From Podocnemis expansa (taxonomy: Eukaryota; Chordata; Testudines; Podocnemididae), in contig ML681989.1 in assembly GCA_007922195.1 (NCBI GenBank), positions 46,952,177 to 47,016,176 of the forward strand: DNA of 64,000 nt, in the 5' to 3' direction. The position numbers and the translations under genes were made by a program. A model generated the notes under the pieces. It was not told where the DNA came from. It worked only from the letters and a program-made list of their open reading frames with translations, and did not search any database. Below, piece after piece: positions 25,965 to 40,419 of the stretch (positions are counted from its first letter, which is position 1; each line of letters starts with the position of its first letter).

Positions 25965-27770
25965 ATCAGGGCCTAAGTCAATAGGAGTTTCATGCAACAC
26001 AAGCAGGATTTATGGTACAATTTTCAAAAGCAAATAGGTGGCTTATGAGCCTAAGTCCCACTGATTTTCAAGTAGACTTAGAATATATCTGCATTCAGGG
26101 GGTGTTACTGCAGCTTGTGTAGACATGACCAAAATAACTTTAATTGTTTATCCTTAGACTTAATAGAAGAAAGTCCAATCTATCCAAAATATATTAACAT
26201 TTAATAGTTGGTAAATAAGCCTGATTTGTATATTTAAAAAAATAAATGGGTCCAGAATGCACAGGTTTACAGGTATATGAACATCTTGAGATGTAACATG
26301 CACTTGCTTACCTGGCCATTGATGTATTGCTCCCGAGCAAAGTCAAAAATTTTATGTAATTAAAAAAAAATTACAGAACGAATTGAAGAGTTTTATTTTT
26401 AGGCCAGCTGCTCTCTTTTTCTAATCTCACTGAATACAAGATTCTAAGGCCACATGGAACTATTCTTTAGATAAGGAGGAAGAAAGTATTTATCAGATGA
26501 AAGATCATCTCTACCTGATGTCAAATACTTAACTTTTTTTTTTTTTAAATGTGCTATTTATAAGACATCTTAGCCAGCAATCTTTATGCTACCACAAGAC
26601 AAGCACAGAATTACAGGAAATCATGTAATCTATCATTTATTCTCCATGTAATGTATGCCTGGGAATTTTCTGCACTGGATTCATGATCTTGCTCTGATTC
26701 ATACAGGCTGTTCACTGTGTTAAAACTAATTACTGGACATTCAATCCAACAATTATAGAAACCTTAGAATTGTATGCAGCTAGTAGAGAGGAAGGGAGGG
26801 AGGCAAGTAAAGGTGTTAAGACATACTTTTCAAAATAAAAAGAATAATCTCTCTTTTTCTGAGCTCTTATATACACACCACTGCATCTGGCTTATAAAAG
26901 TTTTCAACAATTCCAAATGGGGGCAGGGAGAAATACACTTAACATTCTAACTTGAATGTCATTATTTGCCAGAATTACTAGTGTGCTTAAAACTAATTGG
27001 CATTTTTATAACATTTTAAAAAACTTATTCTAATGTACCTTCTGAAAAAATGATTAGCACTTCAAAATCACTCAAAGAACATTTTACATCAAAATGGTGG
27101 TTTTTATATTACTAATCTGCAGCAAACAAAAAATGCATAAAGCAATACAACCTGACAGACTCTTGCTTCCTCCTGCTTGTTAGATTGGATCCTATATGAT
27201 CATCTTTGGTCAAGGTTACAGTCCACTTGGTTCTAAATATAAATCTCATCAAATATTTAACTGCTTACATTATCACTAGCATTAAGAGCATCTTAAATTT
27301 CTGCAATCAGATTTTCTTTTAAAATAAGCTTACTCTTCTATCAAAGTGTGCATTATAATTTTAAAAGTGATAATGCACAAAAGCAGTTATGGTAATGTGA
27401 AGTAGGTTGGAGACAGGCTATTGAACATATCTTTGTTACTTTAAAAAAAAAAAAAAAAAGGATGTGTTTATTTGACTACATGCACACTCATCCCTTGGGT
27501 GTTTGCTGTAGCAGGGTATTGCTGGGTTACAGGTACAGACTCTCCACCAGGGTGATCAGTGAATCTTTGCCTCCTTCACCTCAAAAGGCCTGATACAATG
27601 TGTTTCGTAATATACTGCACCGGGAACACACATGACCTAGAAGAAAAGGTCCTGAGTGTTAATCCTGTTTCTGTTAGTCTGACTAGTCTCAGAAAAGTCA
27701 ATATGACTCAGACTTCCATAAAACAGAGAACATACTTATACTATGGGGCTGCTGTGATGATTACGCAGTT
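25965..27770. other. AT-rich intronic DNA
   Basis: No gene seen. Poly-A at 27442-27459. Confidence 0.6.
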
Positions 27771-27773
27771 AGT

Positions 27774-28100
27774 GCAGGAGTGGGCAAAACATAGCCCAGA
27801 GCTGTAACTACAGCGGGGCAAACAGGGCTTCACCCTGGGAGCAGCTCAATAGAGCTGCTTTATTAAAGGACACCTTTCGCGCTGCTGGCCCCAAGCACTG
27901 TTAACTGCAAGGGGTACGTTCTGATCAGAATGCGCTCCAGGCGCCAGAACAGAGCATTATGGTTCTGATGTGGCCCGTGGGCTGGATCCAGCCCACCAGA
28001 TATCCCCCTCCCTCACCAACCCCGCCCCAGGGCCGACTCTCTGCCACTCCCCCATCTGGCTCACCTAACCCCTCCCCACCAGCTCTTCACTGCCACATCA
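27774..28100. repeat. Fragmented hAT-like repeat
   Basis: CAGGAGTGGGCAAAACATAG at the left and GGCCCGTGGGCTGGATCC further in are typical of hAT MITEs of amniotes, but the middle is replaced by other sequence and the right end is unclear. Confidence 0.45.
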
Positions 28101-28109
28101 GCACACCTG

Positions 28110-29995
28110 TGAATATTACTGTCCACTTGAGCTAGTGATTCTAAGGCACTCCGAATATGTTTCAGGTACTATATAAATGCTAATTATTGCTAACAGAACT
28201 TCATTGATGGAAAATTTGAAGAAAGTCTTGTTTTTTTTTTTTGTTTTTTTTTTAACTTTTGTACGAGTTCACATAAACTGCCAATTTAGGAAAGATGAGC
28301 TTGTTGAAGGGCAGATTAAATAACACAACAGGTCCCTTAGCTCCAACTTGGATCCTGTATTACTGTTTAGGGATTAATGTTTCTCTACCACTGCAAGAAA
28401 AGAATGCTGATCCCCCACTCCCCCCCCATACATCAGCCTTATTCCTTGGAGGAAGTGGGGAAAAATATGTTCTGGAATTATAGAAATCTGCAAAAAAACA
28501 AAAAAATCACTAAAAATCCATTTTCTGTCAAGTCAGAAGAGAGAAATATGCTGCACCAGTATTTTATTTTGTTTAATATATAACCTATTTGGATACATCA
28601 GTGAAGTACAAGAATTTTCATATTAGTTACAGGACTAAGTATAAATTTTTAATTCCTGTTCCACTATCTGTTTTACACTTAAAATAATTACATTTGTTCT
28701 GTTCATCTTACTTTATAGCAAGCTAGACAGGAGTATCATAGTGACTACCCATCTTGCTGAGCATTTTGCAAATATGCAGCAATGTCAACTTGCTTAAAAC
28801 AAAGATCCGTATCTTCCCAGGAGAAAGTCATTTTTGAGCTAGCAACTGTGCTGTGGAACAACTGCTCAGATTTAAAATAAGCATATATGTGATCCAAGAC
28901 TACTGAAGCAAGTTAATTTAGAAATTTTCATCTTGTGTACAATTCAGGTCAAACTCATTCAAGTGACTTGACACTAAACAAGGACAGTCAATGCCACTTT
29001 GCTTTTTAAGAACAGTTTATTATAACAATATGATTTGAAGCAGACATTTAAATAACCTTTAATATGCACTATCTTCCAACTTAAGGATGGACTATCATCT
29101 TATCTTTAATGTCTTCAGATTACTAAATTTAAAGATCTATAAAGACCTTGTTGTAATTGGGTTGTTTTGTCTTTAAACCTTAATGGAAGCTTGTAAACTG
29201 TACTTTTCTTAAAAGAAATTAAACACTACAAAACCATGTAGTAAGATGGCTTACTAAAAAAAAGAATATATATGTGCCCTAAACCAGTAAGGGATAATCC
29301 TTTAACTATATTTATTCATATTCATACAAATTTGTATGTGTATTATTGGTGCAATAAGCCATAATGCTTCCCAAGGAGCCATTTTGTTCTATGTAATATA
29401 CATGCATATATTTAAACCAAAATATACGTTTACCTGATACAAATGGTTCCTTCAGAACTGAGCTGTCTGATGATTTATATTTATAAATTTTTGATTTGAC
29501 ATATTGTAATGGCTATGGTGTGTTTAAAAAAAAAAGTTCACCGTATAGTTCTGCAGCAGGGGTCCTGAGAACAGTTATATAGATTTACCATATAGTTGTA
29601 TAAAAATGCATTCAATTACACAGAAATGTCATGAGAAATTGTGTGCATGCTCAGTAATCCCCATGAACTTCCTGTTGTCTTAAACACATTAAAATGTAAG
29701 GGCCTAACCCACACCAGAACAACAATCTGCAAGATTCTCTTTAAAAACATAGCTAAAGAAAACATCCAAATCCTGTAAATCCTTGGGTTTAGTTCACCAT
29801 TAAAAAAAATGAGCAGTGGCTTCTTTTTTAAAATATGCAGAACATTTTAAGCCCTGCATGTTAAGCTTTCGCCCCAGACAAACCTGTATTGCAGCACAAC
29901 TCCTAAAATACTAATTGGCATGATCAGCTCTTGTAATTTTATTATAAGTCATGTGATATTTGGTGCTTTTCCTTAAAAGACTTGGAGATGAAGGA
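28110..29995. other. AT-rich intronic DNA
   Basis: No gene or element recognised. A T-rich homopolymer tract lies at 28230-28253. Confidence 0.6.
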
Positions 29996-30000
29996 ATAGG

Positions 30001-30062
30001 TAAATGCCAAAGGGGTAGCCCTGTTAGTGTATTTCAACAAAATAAACAAGGATTCCTGTAGC
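30001..30062 (-). mobile_element. PLE tail terminal fragment, minus strand
   Basis: CCAAAGGGGTAGCCCTGTTA and AAACAAGGATTCCTGTAGCA are the reverse complement of the PLE 3' terminus. Confidence 0.75.
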
Positions 30063-30064
30063 AC

Positions 30065-31975
30065 TCTATCTCAACTTTCATTTGAAAACTAACTTAAAGT
30101 TCTAACAGTCAAGGTTGAAGAGAAAAGTTTGAAGATGTGACAACTGAATCCTAAAGATTCAAAAACCAGGAGGCAAATACAAAGAAATTCAAAATGGATC
30201 TATAGTTAGAAAAAAAAATTAAAAAAAATCAGTGCTTTGTAATCCAATCTCATGACTTTGCTGTCTTGAATCATGATTTTTGAGCACATAGGGTTGGCAA
30301 TATGAGGAAGTGTTCATTCACAAACATGAAGTATAACAATGGTAAGAAAGAATCCTCAAGAATAGATGTATACTGTATGCCAAACAATGGAAGAACTGGT
30401 ATGGAGGAAACTGGGGAAAAGGATTTTTTTCAGCTTTGGATACCCTAAGCCTAGCTATGACAAAAGTTTCCTTATACTATTTACCGTATTCTTCATGTAG
30501 TAACAAAGTGCACTTGAAATAGTAAGCAAGAACACACAATATTATGAAATATTGGTCTGATCCAAGTCTCACTGAATGTAGTGGGAGCCTTTCCATAGAC
30601 TTTAATGAACTGTATCTGGCTCTAAAGAGGGGTGGGGATGGGAGAGAACAGCACTTTTTCTCATATTTCGGGTTCTCTTTGAGAGCAGGATCATGTGCCA
30701 AACATGAGGAAAGTAAAGGGCTTGTTCTAGTCACCTTATGCAAAACAATCATTCACTTCTTCCCCAGTAGCTTGTGAAACCTGGCTCTTATTAAAGGAAA
30801 ATGAGCAAAGCTGATTCAAAGAACTGGAACAGAATGGAATAGTCGAGAATTTTTTTTGCAAGGAGTGGGGAACGGTCATGGGAGGCCGGCAGATCTGCTC
30901 TGACTTTTAACATGCACTGTCCAGCAACACTGCATTTGACATCCTAGCCCATCCCCCTTTCCCCACCCACCTGCCTTCTCTGTCTTCCATAAAAATAGAA
31001 AAGGTAGATGACTGGCAAGGCAATTAGAGACAGATTAACAGCCCTCACATGTTGCTCTCTGCAAACTGCCCAGCTTCTTTTAATTCCTCACATTCTTGGG
31101 GGGGGGGCATAGAGAAAGAAAAGGGGGGAATTGAAACTGCTCCCCCCCTTCATCTAAGCCATCTGAAAAAGTCTTTATGCAATCAAGGGGATATTATTTC
31201 AGGAGACAGGAGGGGGCAAAGGATTCACGTTGCTAAGGAGACATGTTGAAGCTGACATTCCTACATAAATTTACATTTATAGTAAAGGAGGAAAAGAAAG
31301 CTGTCCTCCAAAGTTTGTTTAAATTCCCTGGTAACGGAACCAATATGAAATTTTTAAGAGTAATTTTTGCATTATACAGTCTAAAACAAATCTTACCAAA
31401 CACACTGTGGATGTATTAAATAAGTTACAGCAACCAATGAAGGAATTTCTGTAATACTGTTTTCAAGAAGGGATTAGATAGGTTCTGAGAGCTACCAAAT
31501 TATTTCAGAAAGACAGGGGAAAAAAAATCCATACACTAAAAACCCAACAGTACAAAACCAGGCAAACAGCTAATGAACTCTTTTCTGTATCTTCATCAAA
31601 AATCTGAGGTCAAACACTGACCCAGATAGTTGATTTAGCAAGTCCCCCCCTACCCCCCACCCACGTGTGAGGTTTTGGTTTAACTTGTAAATGTCTCCAT
31701 TGGGACTCCAGACGTTTTTGCAATGAAGCCTTAAAAAAACCCAGAAAAAACAGATTTTTTTTAAATGAGTGAAATCCAAGAGGCTGCTTGTTTGTTTCAT
31801 TAACAGTCAGTTTCTGAGTATCCCAAGTAGGTTTAAATAGAAAAGGTCTCCCCCAAATTCATGAACAAAAAAGAAGAAACACCAATATACCAAAACAAGG
31901 GAAGTGGTAATATGGCAAAAGGAGCATGAAAGGAGAGAGAAGGACATACACTTGCTAAAGAGGGAAACACTAATC
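30065..31975. other. Intronic DNA without recognised features
   Basis: AT-rich, with short G or C homopolymer runs near 31098 and 31141. No gene recognised. Confidence 0.55.
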
Positions 31976-31977
31976 CA

Positions 31978-32085
31978 AACAAGGAGTCCTGTGGTACTTA
32001 AAAGACTAATAAATATATTTTGTGCCTGAGCTTTTGTGACAGAAAATCCCACTTTGTCCAATGCTTTGAAGAATCCAAATGGCTA
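31978..32085 (-). mobile_element. PLE tail, minus strand
   Basis: ACAAGGAGTCCTGTGGTACT, TAAAAGACTAATAAATATAT, GACAGAAAATCCCACTTTGT and ATGCTTTGAAGAAT, all in reverse orientation to the copy at 12218-12625. Confidence 0.85.
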
Positions 32086-32089
32086 AAGA

Positions 32090-32475
32090 GAAGCAAAAAG
32101 GATGACAGAACTCAGTGTCTTTCCATAGGACAAAATAAGATACGCACATAATGTCTTGTCTAGGCTTATCTGCAGATCACCGAGCGGGAAGCCACAACTT
32201 TACAGGCAGATCCTGCTGGGCAATTTGGGGGAGAAAAGGGCCACAACCCTTCTCCAAGAACTGTTCATTCCTTGGTGAACAAGCATCGCTGCTCAGAACA
32301 ACGCAGGACCTTTCGGCATACTAAAGACAAATGCAGCCATACACTTATGGAAACTGTCCATTCTTAAAACCACACCTGCCTCCCTGAGCACAGCATAAAG
32401 GGGACGGTGGTCCATGGAAGAGTAGAGGTCTCCTCACCAGGGATTTCCCTAACATCCTCCTTCCATCCCCCTACA
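32090..32475. other. Unique-looking intronic DNA
   Basis: No element recognised. Confidence 0.5.
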
Positions 32476-32479
32476 CCTA

Positions 32480-34480
<2,001 letters not shown>

Positions 34481-34544
34481 GCAAACTTTTTTGGGAACTT
34501 TTAGCGAGAGGGCAGCCGCCCTCCTCCCCCCCTTCTCCTGTATT

Positions 34545-35190
34545 CTCCCCAGGACTTGAAATTGGTGGGGGGTGGAGAGGGAGGTGTAGGGGGTGCTCAC
34601 TAAATTTGTATAACACTGTTACTAGCTGAGAACTGGGGTGTTGGGAAATTTGGGGGCTATTGGGGGTGCTCCCTAAATTGGTATAACACTGTTACTAGCT
34701 GATACCTGGGGCTCTTGGGAAGTTCACGGGGGTGTAAGGGGGTGTTCACTAATTTGGTCTAACACTCTTACTAGCAGTCAACTGGGGGGATGTGGGGAGA
34801 TTCGGGGGGGGGGGGTGTTAGAGAAATCACTGCCTCTCTCCTCTTTTTTCTCTCCCCTGCCTTCTGGGCTGTGCCTGGCAGCACTTACAGACCTCTGCTC
34901 CCCGGGCTATTTGAACCTGAACTGTCTGGAACAGTGTTCTCCCCAGGATTTGAAATTAGGGGGGATGTAGAGGGAGGTTTGGGGGGTGTAAGGGATACTC
35001 ATTAATTTGGTATAGCACTGTCAGGAGCCGACAACTGGGGGATGCTGGGAAATTCAGGGGGGAAGGGGGTGTGTTAGGGAAATCCCTGCTTCTCTCTTCT
35101 TTTTTCTCCCCCCTGCCTCCTGGGCTGTGCCTGGCAGTGCTTAGAGATCTCTGCTCCCCAGGCTATTTGAACTTGAACAGTCTGGAAATC
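34545..35190 (-). repeat. Minisatellite array, right block, inverted relative to the left block
   Basis: GTGCTCACTAAATTTGTATA (34591), CTCCCTAAATTGGTATAACA (34668), GTTCACTAATTTGGTCTAAC (34744) and TACTCATTAATTTGGTATAG (34998) are reverse complements of the left-block unit. TTCTCCCCAGGACTTGAAAT (34544) and CAGTGTTCTCCCCAGGATTT (34932) mark element termini. The stretch 34815-34935 is duplicated at 35071-35190. It lies upstream of the TMEM47 promoter. Confidence 0.88.
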
Positions 35191-35234
35191 AATTCGCAGT
35201 TTCCAAATCAACCCTGTTTTCCAGTTTATGCTGC

Positions 35235-35293
35235 CAAGGGTTCTTTCTTTCTTTCTTCCTTTCTTTCTTTCTCTCTTTCTTTCTACCTACCTA
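35235..35293 (+). repeat. (TTTC)n microsatellite
   Basis: Imperfect TTTC/TTCC run, about 55 bp. Confidence 0.9.
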
Positions 35294-35299
35294 ATTTGG

Positions 35300-38080
35300 C
35301 CGGATTCATTGCTTTAGCAGTCAATTCAGACACACAACTAAAGCTTTTTGGGAGTATTAAATACACAGTGTTTGTCCAGGGAAGGTTTCTACTCCGGTTA
35401 GACACTATTGAAATGAGAAAGCACAGCACCCTGCAGAGGAGATCTCTCCTTCACACCCCAACCCCACCAAGGCACCCTTTAAACTAAAGGAAATTCCCGA
35501 ATCCTAACGTGGGTGGTGGGAGATGACCTCAATTTACAGCTATGATGTCAAATATTTGGGATGCATGAAAGTAGATTATTCAGTTGTTAATCTAGTAGTT
35601 AGATTTTTTTTCTAACCCTCAACTTGTTATTGTGAGAACTAATCCACCAAAGCAAGCAATGCTTAAAAATACCATGTATGGTGGATTTTTTAAAGGAATG
35701 CTGGGGGTTGGACACAGTCGGGTTCTGATTTGATGGCTCTCCTTCCCTCTTCCTCCCTTTTTTTCTACTTCTCTGGGAATACTAATATGAATGACTTTCG
35801 GGGGGGGGGGGGGGAAACCAGGGGACAGAGAAGAAAACAAGAATGAGTGAGATGGAGGAATGCCTTTGAAGCTATATCTGGAAGTCTAACAGTCCCCAAC
35901 TGTGGTAGGCCTACTTCAAACACAATTATTTTGCAAAGTACATTAACAAAGAAATGAAAGAATACTTCTGGTCAAGGATTAGCAGCGAAGTGCGTCGACT
36001 GTAATTCATTCTTTTAAGGACGAAAACCTCTGCCACTTCAAAACCCCAAAAGGGGGTGTGTGTGTGTGGCTTTCAAAAACAGAAACATTAAATCTTTTTG
36101 CAAATATAGACTCTGTTTCCCATTTTCCTTTCCTTTAACTGAATCTCTGAACCCAAATTTAGTATTAAATTATGGTTGCTGTGTCTGGGTTTTGTTTCAA
36201 TTTTGTTTGTTTTGCTTAATTAACACTACAGTGCTGTGAATGTCAAGGGCACATATTAGGGTCATTATTAAACATTGATACTGGTCCTATTCATATTACT
36301 TTCTAAACCAACTGACAGGAGAAAAAAGGAAATAGAGTGGGAACATTTCTGGTGGTAAACAGGGATTATTTTTTAATAAACTAATTAAAGTCAGATTTTA
36401 AAATATATATTATGATTATATAGCTTTATGTTTGAATGAATTATGAAAAATGGGTGGGTGGAAGAAAGCACTCCCAGAAAGCAATAACTGTACTGTCTAA
36501 ATACTATGAACTGGCCCCTAAGTCATTGTAATTATTTTTTCCATGCATATTATATATCTTTTTTTTTCAATTTCTTTTCTAAAAGCCTCTTCCTGCTTCC
36601 TTTGAAGTCCATTAGGATTTTACTATTGACTTAATAGGTGAGAGATCAGATCCTAAATGAAAAAAAAAACCCCTCCAACTTCTTGTTTTCCTCCATTGAT
36701 GGACTTTTGAGATGTTTCAGAAGAAGATCCCATAAAAGCACACTACCAAACTTTTAGTGTGTGGCAGTGGGGTCCACGCCCGCTGCTCTGCAAACTAGGT
36801 GTTTCTTTAGACAAGCCTAGAACGACAGAGGGTCATATAACTTAGACTGTGAATTTGGGGTGCAGGAATAGTATTTTCATCACAGGTGTCTACAGCGCTT
36901 AGTAATTGGAATGTGTCCCTTGATTGGTGACCTAGAGCTGTGATTGCAATACATACAACTGTCATATTTTGCCACCATTTCCAGTTTTCAAGGACATTCC
37001 TGGACTGCCTCTCTAAAATTTCCCCTGTGCCTCAGTGTAGTATTATCAATTTCAAAATGCTTCAGGTGGAAACCAAATCATGACAGTAGAATGAAATGGG
37101 TTCTTTTTAAACAGATTGTGAAGATTTTTATTTCTAAAGGTTCTATTTAGTAGAAATTTGTGTCCTTGTGAAGTACAGCTGAAGCCCATTAATCACAGCC
37201 AGTCATTAATCCCAAGGAAATACCCTGTTTTGAGTCATTTTGCTATTTTAAGATGAAGATGGAAGGGAGTGGGAAAGAGGTGTATGGATTTTATTTTTTT
37301 AATGACTGTGGCAGTTTCAATTAGTAGGTGAAAGTCATCTGTACATTAGCCAATGGCATTGCTTGAATCTCAGCATTACATTCATTTTATAATAATAATT
37401 TATTAGAAGAATATGGGAAATATAATTAGAAAATGAGAACAAGATTAAGACTTGCTAAAGAGTATACTCGGGCCAACTGATGGAAGAATCACAATTCCGT
37501 GCTTCTCCTAGGATTCCATGAGAGTGCGGTGAACATCAGCAGAATACTTCCAACACAGTGAAATTGTGTGTATTATGGGTGGAGATGGTAGTGCTATCTT
37601 TTATCAACCTTTAAAAGCTTAGGATGATTTTTTTTTTAAGTTTCAGTTAAAATGGCTCAGCTATGTCCATGAATGAGATGACAGAGAAAAAAATTGTGTT
37701 GCCCAAATTTAAAAAAAAAAAAAAAATTAATGCCTATTTCATTCAGAAGCTTTAGCACCTTCATGCTTAGAACTAGAGACTTGAAATCTGGCAAAGAGAG
37801 TCCCCCAGGTGATTTTTTGCTGATTTATTTATTTATGTATTTATTACCATTCCCATGAAAATATGGCCAACCTGTTTTGAAAAGTCTCAGTTAGGGACCA
37901 AGAAAACAATTAGATTAAGATGAGCATGGAAGGCAGTAAAAAAATACATAACGTGAACAGTAACTTTAAGATCATGATGAAGCAAGAGTTTGACTATCTT
38001 GTAAACAGAAGAGCAGGCATATGAGCTATCCTATGAATGTAGTAGATAATAGTAGTAACAAAGAAAGGAAATGTTTGTTG
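35300..38080. other. Intergenic DNA, mostly featureless
   Basis: AT-rich. Poly-G at 35799-35813, a short GT run at 36056-36068, and A/T homopolymer tracts. No gene recognised. Confidence 0.6.
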
Positions 38081-38084
38081 GGGA

Positions 38085-39345
38085 CTGTGGAATGCACCCC
38101 TGTACTCACACCCTATGCATTATTGTAATAATCTTTGTACAAAATATGTCTTGTAAGGTATCATCTGAAAACTAATAATTCAATGGTCAATAATATCATG
38201 GTGACATGTATGTAGCAGTACTGTGTATGAAGTTATGAAATCTCCTGTATGATGTTAAAGGCACAAATTCAAATTCTTGTAGCCCTGATTAAAGCTGGTG
38301 AGACAGGCAGGTTTTAAACAAAGGAATGTGTATTTGTCTCAAATTGTATTTAAACTGTAAATGGAGCCCTCAGACAGCAAGAGGAAGAAGACGGAGAACG
38401 ATGCTCGAACTTGTTACTTTGAGTTAACACAGTGTACTAATTTGACTTAACATTAAATTAAAGTAGTCCACTGTGTTAATTCGAACTAATAAACCTTAAT
38501 TCAAATTTATTAAATTCAAACTAAGGGTTAATCCTAGTTTGCACTGTCCTTAATTCAAACTAACCAGCAGGTTTTACTAATTCAAACTAAGCTTTCATTA
38601 GTTCATATTAAGGAATTTCCCCATGTCTTGTTGCTCTCAACTGGAAAGAACTTCATCTAAGGGTCTTCCAGGGAAATGCATTTTGGAAACTGGCTGAACT
38701 GTGAAAATGAGAGGCAAAACCACATCATGCTCTCTCCCCCTATCCAGCTCTCTCTTTTCTCCGAAGAAGACAAAAAGGACAGCTGTTAGACTTCTTCTGG
38801 TCAAAGAGTTTAGTCAGCAATGTGTTGTAAATATGTTGTATGTCCAGCCTGTTAAATTTAGAAAGCAGTTTATCTTTATTTTTCTTGTAACCATTTCTGA
38901 CTTTAATACCTCATTGCTTGCACTCACAATCTATTCTTTTTTGTTCTTCAGTCAAAATTAACCCAGTATTGTTAATTGTGTGGGTAACTCCATTTAAGGT
39001 GGCAAGTTGTATATTTTTCCTTTAAAGGGACAACAAACCTTTGTTGTCTGCACAGAGCTGCACGGAACACACATTCTAGGGGAAATGCCAGGACTGTGAG
39101 TGTGTTGTGGTCACCCTGCATGTGGTAAACAAGGCTATTGGAAGCCAGAGTGTGACCAAAGAGTGGCTGGCAGGCTGCAGATAGCCAGACTCTCAAAGTG
39201 TGACTTGCATTCTGGAAAGCTGTTTATGAGAGAGCCGGGAGAGCTACAGCTGTCAGGCATTGTGAGGTACCCAGGGTCGCAGAACAAGGGTGATACAGCC
39301 CCTCACTAGTGTGAATTCAATCCCGGGATGGCATCATAACATATA
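38085..39345 (+). repeat. Degenerate solo-LTR-like repeat, copy B, interrupted by a MITE
   Basis: TGCACCCCTGTACTCACACC at the left, GTACAAAATATGTCTTGTAA, a TTTATTTTTCTTGTAACCAT block, AACTCCATTTAAGGTGGCAA and GAGGTACCCAGGGTCGCAGA run in the same order as in 4735-5710. No internal retroviral genes are present, so it is a solo LTR or a related non-autonomous unit. Confidence 0.65.
38405..38632. mobile_element. Harbinger-type MITE fragment inside the LTR
   Basis: TTAATTCGAACTAATAAACC and CTAAGCTTTCATTAGTTCAT are the same palindromic modules as in 15640-16400. Terminal TIRs are missing, so it is a truncated copy. Confidence 0.7.
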
Positions 39346-39349
39346 TTGC

Positions 39350-39782
39350 ACGTATTGCATTGCAAATCATGGCTAGTCCAGAATGGGAGTGATGGGCTGC
39401 ACTCCTATATGTTTTGATGTCTTTGTTCTGCAGAGGCTATAGTTATGAGAAGTCTATTAGCTCCTGACATAACTTCATCTCTTATGGTCAAGTGCATTAC
39501 CATGAGCCCTCACACACTAAAGAAAGAGCATTTCTTCTACTCTGATCCCTGTTGGAATTTCTCTCACAATCTTTTAAATCGTTCTCCTAAATTGTTGTCA
39601 TTTGTATTTTTAACTGAGCACATTTCTTCACTCATATTTCAGGATTTCACATGTGCTTGTAAGCAGAAGCAAAAAATTATTTTTCATTTGGCTGAATTGA
39701 TGCTTCTCTGTTTTTGTACATGTACATAATCTGTATTTCATTTGTTCTCTGGCTGTCCACTTGCTATTAGAGATGGAACAGC
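39350..39782. other. No recognised feature
   Basis: A short possible frame at 39445-39729 shows nothing recognisable. Confidence 0.5.
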
Positions 39783-39790
39783 GTTTAGAG

Positions 39791-39978
39791 CAGGGGTCTC
39801 AAACATGCGGCCCATGGGCCACATGCGGCCCCTAAAGCTATGTCCTGAGGCTCACAACAACATTATTGTTACCAATATTTGCAATATCATTGTATGAAAA
39901 GGCTTCATTGGTACAGCCCTGGGGCTAATGTACTAGTCCTCATGTGGCCCTCGTGGTGATTTGAGTTTGAGACCCCTG
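39791..39978. mobile_element. hAT MITE (CAGGGGTCTCAAAC ends)
   Basis: Inverted ends CAGGGGTCTCAAAC and GTTTGAGACCCCTG, 188 bp. The flanking 8-mers GTTTAGAG (39783-39790) and CTCTAGAG (39979-39986) agree at 6 of 8 positions, compatible with an aged hAT target duplication. Confidence 0.88.
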
Positions 39979-40419
39979 CTCTAGAGGCATCACGCTTATT
40001 TATTGTTTTGTTTGTTTGTTTTTATAAAAACACGTCTTCATGTCTACAAGCTTGGAGTGAGTGAAATAAAAGTTAATGAAAAAAATAATTTGAAAAAAGT
40101 ACTTATATGAGGACTTACAAGTAGAGTTGTTCATGATTTTTTTAATGTAATTTTTTTTTGGTCAAACCAGAGAGATCCATCCGCCTTAGAATATATAATA
40201 TCCTTTCCCAACTGAATTCTTGTTTTGCAGCCACTCTGCTTACAAGACTTGGATAGAAGCCAGAAGCATTAAAGTCCCTTACACTTCTGTATCTCAGCCT
40301 TCTCAGCTGTAAAATGAGACAAAGGACATCCTCCTACTTTTTACTGAATGGCTGGAGGATTAGGCGGCCCTTAAGTTTCTTTTTAGAACACTCTGCCTCT
40401 TGATAGTTTTCCTCTCAGT